Origin: Martinezella calliandrae
GTDB lineage: Bacteria; Pseudomonadota; Alphaproteobacteria; Rhizobiales; Rhizobiaceae
Direction: 5' to 3'
Assembly: GCF_030272695.1 (NCBI RefSeq)
Contig: NZ_JARFYN010000030.1
Location: 18,650-82,649 of the forward strand
DNA length: 64,000 nucleotides
Part shown: positions 26,310-34,427 of the stretch, piece by piece
How positions within the stretch are numbered: position 1 is the stretch's first letter
Layout: the number at the start of each line of letters is the position of its first letter
Notes under the pieces: model-generated
What the model was told of the DNA's origin: nothing
Databases searched by the model: none
What the model saw: only the letters and a program-made list of their open reading frames with translations
Program-made: the position numbers and the translations under genes

Positions 26310-26452
26310 TTTCGATAATTCCCTTCGCTAGGCATCAATTTCCCGACAATGCCCGCTGTCGAACGCGCGTGCAAGGATCACTCTTGGGGCCACGCGGCGC
26401 CATGACCTGCATCAACGATCTACCAATAAGATTGCGATGACAGGTTCGACCT

Positions 26453-26659
26453 ATGGAAGTCTCTCCTGCGCGCTACTATCGCGTTGTCCGCAGCCTTCCC
26501 AGCGGCATTTCCAACGACAATTCCAGCCACTATCTGGCGCTGCGCAATATTTTTGCAATCGGCGGCGCTTTCCTCGCGCCCCGCGAACTAATCGAAGCGG
26601 CCGATTGGAAGACGACCTGCGAGCGCGGCAAGGCGTCGGTCGCAGCCTCGGCGCGCTGA
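26453..26659 (+). pseudogene. KDPG/KHG aldolase (Eda-like) C-terminal relic
   Basis: This plus-strand frame reads VVRSLPSGISNDNSSHYLALRNIFAIGG, then AFLAPRELIEAADW. This is the recognisable C-terminal quarter of 2-keto-3-deoxy-6-phosphogluconate aldolase (normally TGGV...NAxxYLALPNVxxVGGSWLxP). The Schiff-base lysine and catalytic Glu lie in the missing N-terminal part. In the phosphate-binding loop the normal TGG has become PSG. It is a truncated, non-functional relic. Its place beside a sugar dehydrogenase gene suggests the cassette once ended in a keto-deoxy acid aldolase step. Confidence 0.65.
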
Positions 26660-26754
26660 GATCATGTCCCAAAAATATCGAGCGTGGCGCTGTGCCCTTG
26701 ATTGGGTTGCGCTATCTAATTTCTCTCATCGGTCACTATGAAAGGCGCGTCCCC

Positions 26755-27948
26755 ATGTCGCAGGCTGTAGTTTTCAAACTTCTCGGCAGGCGGGTGCGTC
26801 TCGGCTTGATCGGCGGCGCACAAGGCTCGCTCATCGGCCCAGTTCACCGCACGGCCGCACGGCTGGACGATTGCTTTGATCTCGCCGCCGGCGTCTTTTC
26901 CTCCGATCCGGAACGGTCGCTGAACTCCGCCCATGCCTTCGGCATCAAGCGCGGCTATACCGATGTCCAAGCCATGATCGAGGCCGAAACCGTGCGGGCT
27001 GACGGTATCGATGCCGTCGCCATCATGACGCCGAACGACAGCCACTATGAATATGCCGCAGCCGCTCTCGAGGCCGGCCTGGACGTCATCTGCGACAAGC
27101 CGCTGACCAACGATTACGACAGCGCGCTGGCACTTGCCCGCAAGGCGCATGACTGCGGCCGTATCCTCTCGCTCACCCATAATTACTCCGGCTATCCCAT
27201 GGTGCGCGAGGCGCGTGCCACCGTTGCAGGCGGCGAGATTGGCGCTCTCCGTCTTGTCAATGTCCGCTATGTGCAGGGCTCGCTCAGCCGACCTGTCGAG
27301 GCCGAGCCGGACAGGATGGCTCTGCGCACCAAATGGCGGCTTGATGCTGCCAAGGGCGGCAAGAGCCATGTCCTTGGCGATATCGGCGTGCATGCTCATC
27401 AACTGATGAGCTTTGTCTGTGGCCGCCGCATCACCGTAGTACTCGCCGATGTCGGCCCGTCGCTGCCTGGCCGCACGGCACATGACACCGCGCAAGTGAT
27501 CCTGAAATTCGATGACGGAACGCGGGGCCAGATGCTGGTTAGCAAGGTGGCGACGGGTGCGCAGAATGTCGTCAGCATAGAAGCCTATGGAGAAGACGGC
27601 GGCGTTTCCTGGACCCAAGCCGAAGCCAACGATCTGCGCGTCATGCGGCTAAACCGCGCAGACGAAGTGCGCACGCGCGGCCTGCCGAGCCTGCATCCGC
27701 ACGCCCAGCGAGGCACCCGCCTGCCCACCGGCCACCCCGAAGCTTTCTTCGAGGCCTTTGCCAATATCTATACCGATTTCGCCGAACTGGTTGCCGCCCG
27801 CATTGCCGGCGCCGAGCCTGATCCGCTGGCCCAATTGACGCCCAATGCCTGGACCGGTGTTGACGCTCTCGCCTTCATCGATGCTTGCCTCGAGTCGACG
27901 GCGAAAGGGACGTGGGCTGAGGTGGTTTACGAGCACGATCGGTTTTAA
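26755..27948 (+). CDS. Gfo/Idh/MocA family oxidoreductase (second copy)
   Basis: A 397-residue dehydrogenase, read from the ATG at 26755. The open frame extends upstream to 26437, but that part is not family-like and overlaps the aldolase relic. The Rossmann motif is LGLIGGAQGSLIGPVHR at 16-32, a variant with Gln instead of the third Gly spacing. The catalytic lysine motif is CDKPLTND at 113-120. SHVLGDIGVHAHQLMSFV carries the conserved Asp and His of the active site. The long 380-400 residue form is typical of rhizobial sugar or inositol dehydrogenases. It diverges from the LacI gene and may act in the same pathway. It shares little sequence with the copy at 22950. Confidence 0.9.
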   Translation: MSQAVVFKLLGRRVRLGLIGGAQGSLIGPVHRTAARLDDCFDLAAGVFSSDPERSLNSAHAFGIKRGYTDVQAMIEAETVRADGIDAVAIMTPNDSHYEYAAAALEAGLDVICDKPLTNDYDSALALARKAHDCGRILSLTHNYSGYPMVREARATVAGGEIGALRLVNVRYVQGSLSRPVEAEPDRMALRTKWRLDAAKGGKSHVLGDIGVHAHQLMSFVCGRRITVVLADVGPSLPGRTAHDTAQVILKFDDGTRGQMLVSKVATGAQNVVSIEAYGEDGGVSWTQAEANDLRVMRLNRADEVRTRGLPSLHPHAQRGTRLPTGHPEAFFEAFANIYTDFAELVAARIAGAEPDPLAQLTPNAWTGVDALAFIDACLESTAKGTWAEVVYEHDRF

Positions 27949-28273
27949 TTTCCGGGTCGTGATTTTTAAATCCCGGGGCCCACCATAGATTCCAATCCGC
28001 ATTCCCTGCGGGCCTATGAAGACGACGCCGACTGTGCTAGCCGCCGCACTGGCGATCGTCGCGTTGCAAAATGCCGTCACACCGGCACAAGACGTCGGCA
28101 ACCGCTGTAGCCACAATATGTATAACCTTGCAACGTTAAAATCGCCCCTCAAAGGGCGCCAATATCTGCAATCGCGGCACTAGCGTTTTCGATCCCGCGC
28201 CGCCTGGCGATCCGTGTCGGTCGATAAGCCGCGGCATCACGGACACAGCTTGGCTGCGAAGAGGAGAGATCGG
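27949..28273. other. Intergenic stretch, nothing recognised
   Basis: This 325-base gap separates two convergent transcription units. An imperfect CCGGG/CCCGG dyad near 27953-27980 could serve as a weak terminator. No coding relic was recognised in any frame. Confidence 0.4.
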
Positions 28274-29065
28274 TCAACTATTGGCAATCTTCCGCGCGGT
28301 GGAAATTGCAGCACGGGCGCCGGCGCGCAGTTGTGCTGTTTCGGCACCGGCAATGACGAGATCGAGGCCAAGCTTCAAGAATTGCCCGGCGCGGTCACCG
28401 TCGGTGCCGAAAGCGCAGATCAGCTTGCCATGGGCTCGGCAACGCGCCACGGCATGCGCCAATGTCTGGTCGATCGCAGCACTGTCGGGCGCCAGACGCG
28501 CACCATTCGAGAGCGCGATCGAAAGATCGGACGGGCCGATGAAGACGCCGTCGATACCGTCGACGGCGAGGATTTCATCAATGGCATCGAGCGCGGCACG
28601 GGTCTCGACCATGGCGATGGTGACGGTCAGTCCATTGGCACCCTGCAAATACTCGTCAGCGGCGATGCCGAAATGATTGAGCGCGAGCGAAGGCCCCCAA
28701 CTGCGCTCGCCGAGTGGCGGATATTTCGTTGCCTTGACTAGGGCGCGAGCGTCATCGGCCGAATTGATCATCGGCGCAATGATGGCGGAGGCCCCGGCGT
28801 CCAGCAACCGCGAGGCGGAGGCGAAATCGGCGACGGGAATGCGTGCGATCGCCGGCTTGCCGGTCAGCCGCACCTGGGCGATGCCATTGGCGGCGGAGGC
28901 CATGTCCCACATGCCGTGCTGCATGTCGAGCACCACGGCGTCGAAGGCCTCTTGCGACAGGTGGTTGACCAGCAGCGGGTCAGGCGTGCCGATCCAGGCT
29001 GCGATCACGCCACCATTTTCGCGGCGCTTTAGTCGCCCAGCAAAACCGTCAATATCAGCCGTCAT
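28274..29065 (-). CDS. HpcH/HpaI-family class II aldolase
   Basis: A 263-residue TIM-barrel aldolase. The start is set at 29065 (MTADIDGF), where GAGG sits 7 bases upstream. Metal and substrate residues lie in DMQHGMWD (catalytic His), TIAMVETRAALD (Glu ligand) and GVFIGPSDLSIAL (Asp ligand). Relatives such as HpaI and RhmA cleave 2-keto-4-hydroxy acids to pyruvate and an aldehyde. It is the last gene of a three-gene operon and starts 11 bases after the semialdehyde dehydrogenase stop. That enzyme would be well placed to oxidise the aldehyde it releases. Confidence 0.92.
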   Translation of the reverse strand: MTADIDGFAGRLKRRENGGVIAAWIGTPDPLLVNHLSQEAFDAVVLDMQHGMWDMASAANGIAQVRLTGKPAIARIPVADFASASRLLDAGASAIIAPMINSADDARALVKATKYPPLGERSWGPSLALNHFGIAADEYLQGANGLTVTIAMVETRAALDAIDEILAVDGIDGVFIGPSDLSIALSNGARLAPDSAAIDQTLAHAVARCRAHGKLICAFGTDGDRAGQFLKLGLDLVIAGAETAQLRAGARAAISTARKIANS

Positions 29066-29076
29066 AATGATTTTCC

Positions 29077-30555
29077 TCAACCACCAAGCCCGCCAAGGGC
29101 AAGATATTTCACTTCAAGATATTCCTCGATGCCGTATTTCGAGCCCTCGCGGCCGATGCCGGATTGCTTCATACCGCCAAAGGGGGCAACAGCTGTCGAA
29201 ATAAGGCCCTCGTTGATGCCGACAATACCGAATTCCAGCGCCTCGGCTACTCGAAAGATACGGCCGACATCGCGCGCATAGAAATAAGAAGCAAGGCCGA
29301 ACGGCGTGTCGTTCGCCATTTCGATCGCCTGTTCCTCGGTCTCGAAGCGAAACAATGGCGCGACAGGCCCAAACGTTTCCTCATGAAAAATGTCTGCAGC
29401 CGTGGACACGCCGGCCAAGATTGTCGGCTCGTAGAAATTGCCGCTGCGACCGTCACGCTTGCCGCCGGAAACCAGCCTGGCGCCTCGCTCCAGAGCGTCG
29501 GCGACATGCGCCTCGACCTTGCGCATAGCGGCTTCGTCGATCAGCGGGCCAAGCGTCACGCCATCCTCCATGCCGTTGCCTAGCTTCAGCTTGGCGACGG
29601 CCGCACTCAGCTTTTCTGCAAAGGCGTCATGCACCTTGTCCTGCACCAGAATGCGGTTGGCGCAAACGCAGGTCTGACCGGTGTTGCGGAACTTCGAGCC
29701 GATCGCGCCTTTTACGGCTTCATCGAGATCGGCATCGTCGAACACGATGAACGGCGCGTTGCCGCCGAGTTCCATGCTGGTCTTCTTGATCGTCGGCGCA
29801 CACTCGGCGAGCAATCTTGCGCCGACAGCGGTGCTGCCGGTGAAGGAAAGCTTTCTGACCAGCGGGCTTGCCGTGATTGCCGGTCCGGTTTCCGACGAAG
29901 GGCCGGTAATGATGTTGCACACACCGGCGGGAAACCCGGCCTCTTCAGCGAGAACCGCGATCGCCAAAGCTGAATAGGGTGTCTGGCTCGCCGGACGAAT
30001 GATGCCGGTGCAGCCTGCGGCCCATCCGGGGCCGGCCTTGCGGGTAATCATAGCTGAAGGAAAGTTCCAGGGCGTGATCGCCGCAAATACGCCGATCGGC
30101 TGCTTCTGAACGATCAGCCGACGGCCGGCGACAGGCGACGGGATCACATCGCCATAGACACGCTTGGCCTCCTCGGCGAACCATTCAATGAAGCTCGCCG
30201 AATAGGCGATCTCGCCGCGACTTTCGCTAAGCGGCTTGCCCTGTTCTATCGTCATGATCGCCGCCAGATCCTCGGTGTTTGCGATCATCAACGAACAGAG
30301 TCTTTTGAGATAGTCGGATCGTTGTTGCGCGCTCAACGCCGCCCAGGCCTTCTGCGCCTTGTAGGCGGCGTCGATCGCGCGGTTGGTCTCCGCCGCACCC
30401 ATGGACGGCATGCGGCCGATGATATCTCCCGTTGCCGGGTTGAGGACATCGTAGGTGCGGCCGCTATCGGCGGCGACCCATTTGCCGCCGATGTAATTGG
30501 CCTCGCGAAAAAGCTCCGGACGACGGAGCGTGTGACCAGAAAGACGCTGATACAT
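29077..30555 (-). CDS. NAD(P)-dependent semialdehyde dehydrogenase (GabD-like)
   Basis: A 492-residue aldehyde dehydrogenase, started at ATG 30555 after GGGAGGA. Key residues are Asn164 in TPWNFPSAM, Glu262 in MELGGNAP, and the nucleophile Cys296 in NTGQTCVCANR. The C-terminal signature VGINEGLISTAVAPFGGMKQSG matches succinate-semialdehyde dehydrogenases. One oddity is that the cofactor-binding lysine of the usual VVKPAE motif is Arg187 (GIIRPAS). That may alter NAD(P) affinity or simply be tolerated. It lies between a tartrate-type dehydrogenase and an HpcH aldolase, so the substrate is probably an aldolase product rather than GABA-derived succinic semialdehyde. Confidence 0.92.
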   Translation of the reverse strand: MYQRLSGHTLRRPELFREANYIGGKWVAADSGRTYDVLNPATGDIIGRMPSMGAAETNRAIDAAYKAQKAWAALSAQQRSDYLKRLCSLMIANTEDLAAIMTIEQGKPLSESRGEIAYSASFIEWFAEEAKRVYGDVIPSPVAGRRLIVQKQPIGVFAAITPWNFPSAMITRKAGPGWAAGCTGIIRPASQTPYSALAIAVLAEEAGFPAGVCNIITGPSSETGPAITASPLVRKLSFTGSTAVGARLLAECAPTIKKTSMELGGNAPFIVFDDADLDEAVKGAIGSKFRNTGQTCVCANRILVQDKVHDAFAEKLSAAVAKLKLGNGMEDGVTLGPLIDEAAMRKVEAHVADALERGARLVSGGKRDGRSGNFYEPTILAGVSTAADIFHEETFGPVAPLFRFETEEQAIEMANDTPFGLASYFYARDVGRIFRVAEALEFGIVGINEGLISTAVAPFGGMKQSGIGREGSKYGIEEYLEVKYLALGGLGG

Positions 30556-30590
30556 GATCGTGATCCTCCCAAAAGGAATAGCGCCGGCAA

Positions 30591-31715
30591 TCAGGCTTGG
30601 ATGCTTGCTTGTCCCGGCGCGAAGTTGGAGCCGCGAAGCGCGTCGCAGACTGCGCGTGTCACCTCCACGGTCGTCGCCTTGCCACCAAGATCTGGAGTGA
30701 GAATGCCGGCCGCGCAAACCTGTTCCACCGCCGTGATCAGCGCATGAGCGGCGGCGGCCTCGCCGAGATGCTCGAGCATCATCGAGGCAGTCCAGAAGCT
30801 CGCGACCGGATTGGCGATACCCTTGCCGGTAATGTCGAAGGCCGAGCCGTGGATGGGTTCGAACATCGAAGGAAACCGGCGTTCGGGATCGATATTGCCC
30901 GTGGGTGCAATGCCGATCGAACCGGCAAGTGCGGCGGCAAGATCAGACAGAATATCGGCATGCAGATTGGTTGCCACGACCGTATCGATGCTTCTCGGCC
31001 GGCTGACCATGCGGAAGGTCATGGCGTCGACCAGTTCCTTGTCCCAGGAAACATTCAGAAAATTTGAAGCGACCTCGGCAGCGATTTCGTCCCACAACAC
31101 CAGGCCGTGGCGCTGGGCATTCGATTTGGTGACGACGGTCAGATGCTTGCGCGGACGTTTCGAAGCTTCAGTGAAAGCAAAGCGCATGATCCGCTCGACT
31201 CCGCGGCGGGTGAAGATCGACGTTTCCGTCGCCACCTCCTCCGGCAGGCCGATATGGGCGCGCCCACCATGGCCGGAATATTCGCCCTCGGAATTTTCGC
31301 GCACGATCAGCCAGTCGAGATCACCTCGTTCGACACCGCGAAGTGGGCTGGTGACGCCGGGAAAAATCCTGGTCGGGCGGACATTGGCAAATTGGTCGAG
31401 CCGCTGGCAGATCGGCAGCCTAAGTCCCCACAAGGTAACATGGTCCGGAATATCCGGCGCGCCGACGGCGCCAAAATAGATCGCATCCGCCTTCTTCAAC
31501 AAGGTCAGCCCATCGGATGGCATGAAGGCGCCGGTTCTGCGATAGCGTTCACTGCCCCAATCAAAATGATCGACTTCGATCGAGAACCCGCTACGCGCTG
31601 CCAGCACATCCAGTACTTCCAGCCCGGCCGCGATCACCTCCGTCCCGATCCCGTCTCCCGGGATGGCTGCGATCCTATAATTCCGCTGGGGAATGGAAGC
31701 GTGAACGCTGCTCAT
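30591..31715 (-). CDS. Tartrate dehydrogenase / isopropylmalate dehydrogenase-family enzyme
   Basis: A 374-residue beta-decarboxylating dehydrogenase. The fold is marked by AAIPGDGIGTEV at 16-27. Substrate residues are in DWLIVRENSEGEYSG (Arg, Glu, Tyr) and TVVTKSNAQRHG (Lys), metal Asp in ATNLHADILSDLAAAL, and the NAD loop is MFEPIHGSAFDITGKGIANP. The subfamily with VRENSEGEYSGHGGR groups with tartrate dehydrogenases/D-malate dehydrogenases rather than LeuB. It oxidises, and may decarboxylate, a 2-hydroxy dicarboxylate. It is the first gene of the operon with the semialdehyde dehydrogenase (35-base gap) and aldolase. Confidence 0.9.
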   Translation of the reverse strand: MSSVHASIPQRNYRIAAIPGDGIGTEVIAAGLEVLDVLAARSGFSIEVDHFDWGSERYRRTGAFMPSDGLTLLKKADAIYFGAVGAPDIPDHVTLWGLRLPICQRLDQFANVRPTRIFPGVTSPLRGVERGDLDWLIVRENSEGEYSGHGGRAHIGLPEEVATETSIFTRRGVERIMRFAFTEASKRPRKHLTVVTKSNAQRHGLVLWDEIAAEVASNFLNVSWDKELVDAMTFRMVSRPRSIDTVVATNLHADILSDLAAALAGSIGIAPTGNIDPERRFPSMFEPIHGSAFDITGKGIANPVASFWTASMMLEHLGEAAAAHALITAVEQVCAAGILTPDLGGKATTVEVTRAVCDALRGSNFAPGQASIQA

Positions 31716-31739
31716 GGAAACCTCTCCTCTCGCCTGTCT

Positions 31740-31840
31740 TCAGACCGTTCCGCCGTTCGCCTGCAGCACTTGTATGGTGATCATCTTACCGTCGTCAGCG
31801 GCGAGGAACAGGCGGGCGGGGGGCCACATCGCTCTCGTCC
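31740..31840 (-). pseudogene. Short-chain dehydrogenase C-terminal relic
   Basis: The minus strand reads ARLFLAADDGKMITIQVLQANGGTV and stops at 31740. This is the usual last 25-30 residues of an SDR enzyme (FLASDDA..ITGQ.I.VNGG). Nothing upstream belongs to the family. It is a tiny relic immediately before the tartrate-type operon and suggests that an SDR gene once led this operon. Confidence 0.55.
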
Positions 31841-31905
31841 ACCGGATCCGGGATGAGTCATCTCCATTGATAGAGCCGCTCCTATCGGCCGGTCATGTCA
31901 TGCCC

Positions 31906-31942
31906 GGGGCGCCACCCGGATGGACATTTGAATTGGCGCCCC
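31906..31942. repeat. Long inverted repeat, strong hairpin
   Basis: GGGGCGCCA and TGGCGCCCC are perfect 9-base arms separated by 19 bases; extended outward the arms match at 11 of 12. It lies in a non-coding stretch between the tartrate-type operon and a small gene, both read leftward. It could be a terminator-like or structural element; no T-run follows. Confidence 0.45.
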
Positions 31943-32040
31943 CGGCTCGGCTCGCATGGAGTGCAAGCAGTCATCAAATCTCCGATGGGAAGGGAAAGTT
32001 CCTTGGTCACCGCTCGCAAAGAGACCATTGGCAGAGCTGT

Positions 32041-32301
32041 TCAGTGATCGTCAAGCCGAGCATCGTCGGGGCTATTGCGCGTCTGAACCGCAAGGTTGTG
32101 CAGGTCAACCACGCGTTCCGATTTCTGCTGAGAAGCAATAATTACCGCATAGAAAGCCGCTCTCGACACATCTTTTTTCGAGGCGTTAGGGTGCTCCTGT
32201 CGTACGGCCGCGATCAATTCCTTCGGTTTCATCCCGTTTGTGGCGAGCCGACCGACTGTCTCGGCGATGTTTGCCATTTCGGACATTGCAGGTTGCTTCA
32301 T
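32041..32301 (-). CDS. Small conserved-looking hypothetical protein
   Basis: An 86-residue, mostly helical protein. The ATG at 32301 has GGAG 6 bases upstream. The core GMKPKELIAAVRQEHPNASKKDVSRAAFYAVI has good coding character and could form a helix-turn-helix-like bundle, but no known domain is recognised. It is acidic and Cys-free, with no signal peptide. It stands alone, 225 bases or more from any other gene. It is called real mainly from its ribosome-binding site and its codon-like composition; the function is unknown. Confidence 0.45.
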   Translation of the reverse strand: MKQPAMSEMANIAETVGRLATNGMKPKELIAAVRQEHPNASKKDVSRAAFYAVIIASQQKSERVVDLHNLAVQTRNSPDDARLDDH

Positions 32302-32816
32302 CACTGTCTCCGATTTCAGACGCTCTCACGAGCATGCAGTGAAACGATGAGCTGCTAGGATGGTTTCGCACATGATTTCATGAAGTGGCCGAAGGGGCGC
32401 GGAACAATGCTACCCATGAATGATTGTACCCTTCCGATGCCCGATGGCAAACAAGGTATGTCACGATCTATGACACGCATCTCGAAAGGACCTCTTCGCA
32501 CTCGCCGTTACCATTTTATTGTCCTGGCTCATGCTTGCCGAACTTGGCCCTGACGTCGATGGTTGGATCGTCGCGCGGAAGTCGACCGGCCGACCATGCC
32601 GCCTTACGAGAGCGCGGTGGTTAGTGCCAAGTACTTATGCGAGCTACGTCGGCTGAGCGCTTAGCGCCCGAATTTGGGAAGCGTCACCGGATCAGCCGGC
32701 GACCGCGGCGAGCTGGCTGAGCTTGTCGCGGCCCATATAAAGCCATCGAAAGAAGTCTGTTTGCGTCTGGCCAGCACCCAGCAGCCAGACCATATCGCGC
32801 TGGAACCGATGCCGGA
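32302..32816. other. Intergenic stretch, nothing firm
   Basis: This 515-base gap follows the efflux operon. A minus-strand frame ending near 32695 reads DMVWLLGAGQTQTDFFRWLYMG, which has coding character and could be the tail of a lost gene, but I cannot name a family. No complete gene was seen. Confidence 0.3.
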
Positions 32817-34400
32817 TCAGTGGGCACCAGCCCCGCCGCCAGCTTGGGGCTTGCGGGCGAAAAGCGTAGCGATCGCGGCGGTCGCCAGCAGGATGCCGAT
32901 GACGGCGAACGTGTCGCTGAAGCCCATGATAAGCGCTTGCCGCTTGATGATGCTGCCGAGGACGACCGTCGCCTTCTGCACGGCAAGCGCATGATCCGAT
33001 ACGCCATGCGACAGGAAATAATTGGTCGTCTGCGTCAGCCGCTCCCTCACCTCATCGCGCGCCAGCGTCACCGACTGGCCAATGATGTTGGAATGGAACT
33101 GCTCGCGCTTGGTGAGCACAGTGCCGAGCGTCGCCGTTCCGACCGCGCCCCCGAGATTTCGCAGCATATTGGTCAGGCCGGATGCGGCGGCGGCATCGGC
33201 GGGTGCAATACCTGCCGTCGTGATGGCGGTTATCGGGGTAATAACCATGGCCTGGCCGATGGCGCGCACGATATTCGGTATCCAGAACTGGTCGCCCGCC
33301 GTATCGGCGGAAAGCGTCACGTTCATGAAGCAGCTTATGGCGAAGATGCCAATGCCGAGGAAGCCGATATAGCGGACATCGAAGCGCTTCATCATCATCG
33401 GAACCAGCGGAATGAGGATGAGTTGCGGCAAGCCGGTCCAGGCCAGCACGTTGCCGATCTGCTCGGCATTGTAACGCTGCACCTGGCCTAGATATTGCGG
33501 CAGGATATAGACCGAGCCGAAGAGCGCGAAGCCGACCAGCACGTTGACGAGAACGCCGATGCCGAAATTGCGTTGCTTCAAAAGGCGCAGCTTTACCAGC
33601 GGGTTCTTGACGGTCAGCTCTATCCAGATGAAGGCGCTGAGCGAAACGACGGCGATAGCGCTGAGCTTCAGGATGAAGGGCGAGGAGAACCAGTCGTCCT
33701 TATTGCCCTCTTCGAGCACGGTCTGCAGCGCTGAAAGCCCGATTGCCATCGTCACGATGCCAGCCCAGTCGCCCTGCTTCAGAAGGCCAAGTTGCAGCGG
33801 TCCCTTTTCGAGTGTCAGGGCAAGGGCGATGGCCATGATGGCGCTCGGCAGGGCATTGATGAAAAAGATCGTCTGCCAGCCGTAATTTTCGGTCAGATAG
33901 CCGCCGATGGTGGGGCCGATGGCCGGGGCAACCGTGACCGAGAGTGCGAAGATCGCCAGACCGGTCGGCTGCTGTGCCTTGGGCAGCTTGGTCAGGATCA
34001 TCGTGAAGGCCATGGGGATGAGCACGCCGCCGGCAAAACCCTGCAGCCCACGCAGCACGATCATCGTACCGAGATCATGCGCGAAGGCGCAGGCGATCGA
34101 CAACAATGGGAACAGGATCGAGTTTACCAGAATATAGCGGCGGAATGAAAAGACGTTGCTGAAGAATGCCGTCAGCGGGATGACGACGATTTCGCCGATC
34201 AGATAGGAGGTGGAGATCCAGGCGCCGTTATCGACGCCCGTGCCTATGCCACCCTCGATATCGAGGAGGGAGGCATTGGTGATCTGGATGTTCAAGATCG
34301 CCATGAAGGCGCCGATCATGCCGGCGAGCACGGCGATCCATTCTTTGGTGCTTGCTCTCGCACTCGGCTGTGGGATGGTGGTGGCTGTGGTGGTGGACAT
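32817..34400 (-). CDS. emrB: Multidrug efflux MFS transporter, EmrB type (DHA2)
   Basis: A 527-residue protein with 14 predicted helices. It opens at AVLAGMIGAFMAILNIQITNASL (about 25-47), has GLQGFAGGVLIPMAFTMIL in helix 4 and the antiporter motif C APAIGPTIGGYLTENYGWQ near 155-173. This placement and length match EmrB. It exports hydrophobic drugs or plant phenolics in exchange for protons, and hands them to the EmrA-like adaptor encoded 27 bases upstream on the same strand. The ATG at 34400 has GAGGAG about 10 bases before it. An outer-membrane TolC partner is not in the window. Confidence 0.92.
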   Translation of the reverse strand: MSTTTATTIPQPSARASTKEWIAVLAGMIGAFMAILNIQITNASLLDIEGGIGTGVDNGAWISTSYLIGEIVVIPLTAFFSNVFSFRRYILVNSILFPLLSIACAFAHDLGTMIVLRGLQGFAGGVLIPMAFTMILTKLPKAQQPTGLAIFALSVTVAPAIGPTIGGYLTENYGWQTIFFINALPSAIMAIALALTLEKGPLQLGLLKQGDWAGIVTMAIGLSALQTVLEEGNKDDWFSSPFILKLSAIAVVSLSAFIWIELTVKNPLVKLRLLKQRNFGIGVLVNVLVGFALFGSVYILPQYLGQVQRYNAEQIGNVLAWTGLPQLILIPLVPMMMKRFDVRYIGFLGIGIFAISCFMNVTLSADTAGDQFWIPNIVRAIGQAMVITPITAITTAGIAPADAAAASGLTNMLRNLGGAVGTATLGTVLTKREQFHSNIIGQSVTLARDEVRERLTQTTNYFLSHGVSDHALAVQKATVVLGSIIKRQALIMGFSDTFAVIGILLATAAIATLFARKPQAGGGAGAH

Positions 34401-34427
34401 GGCTCAATACTCCTCATCCTTCACCGT

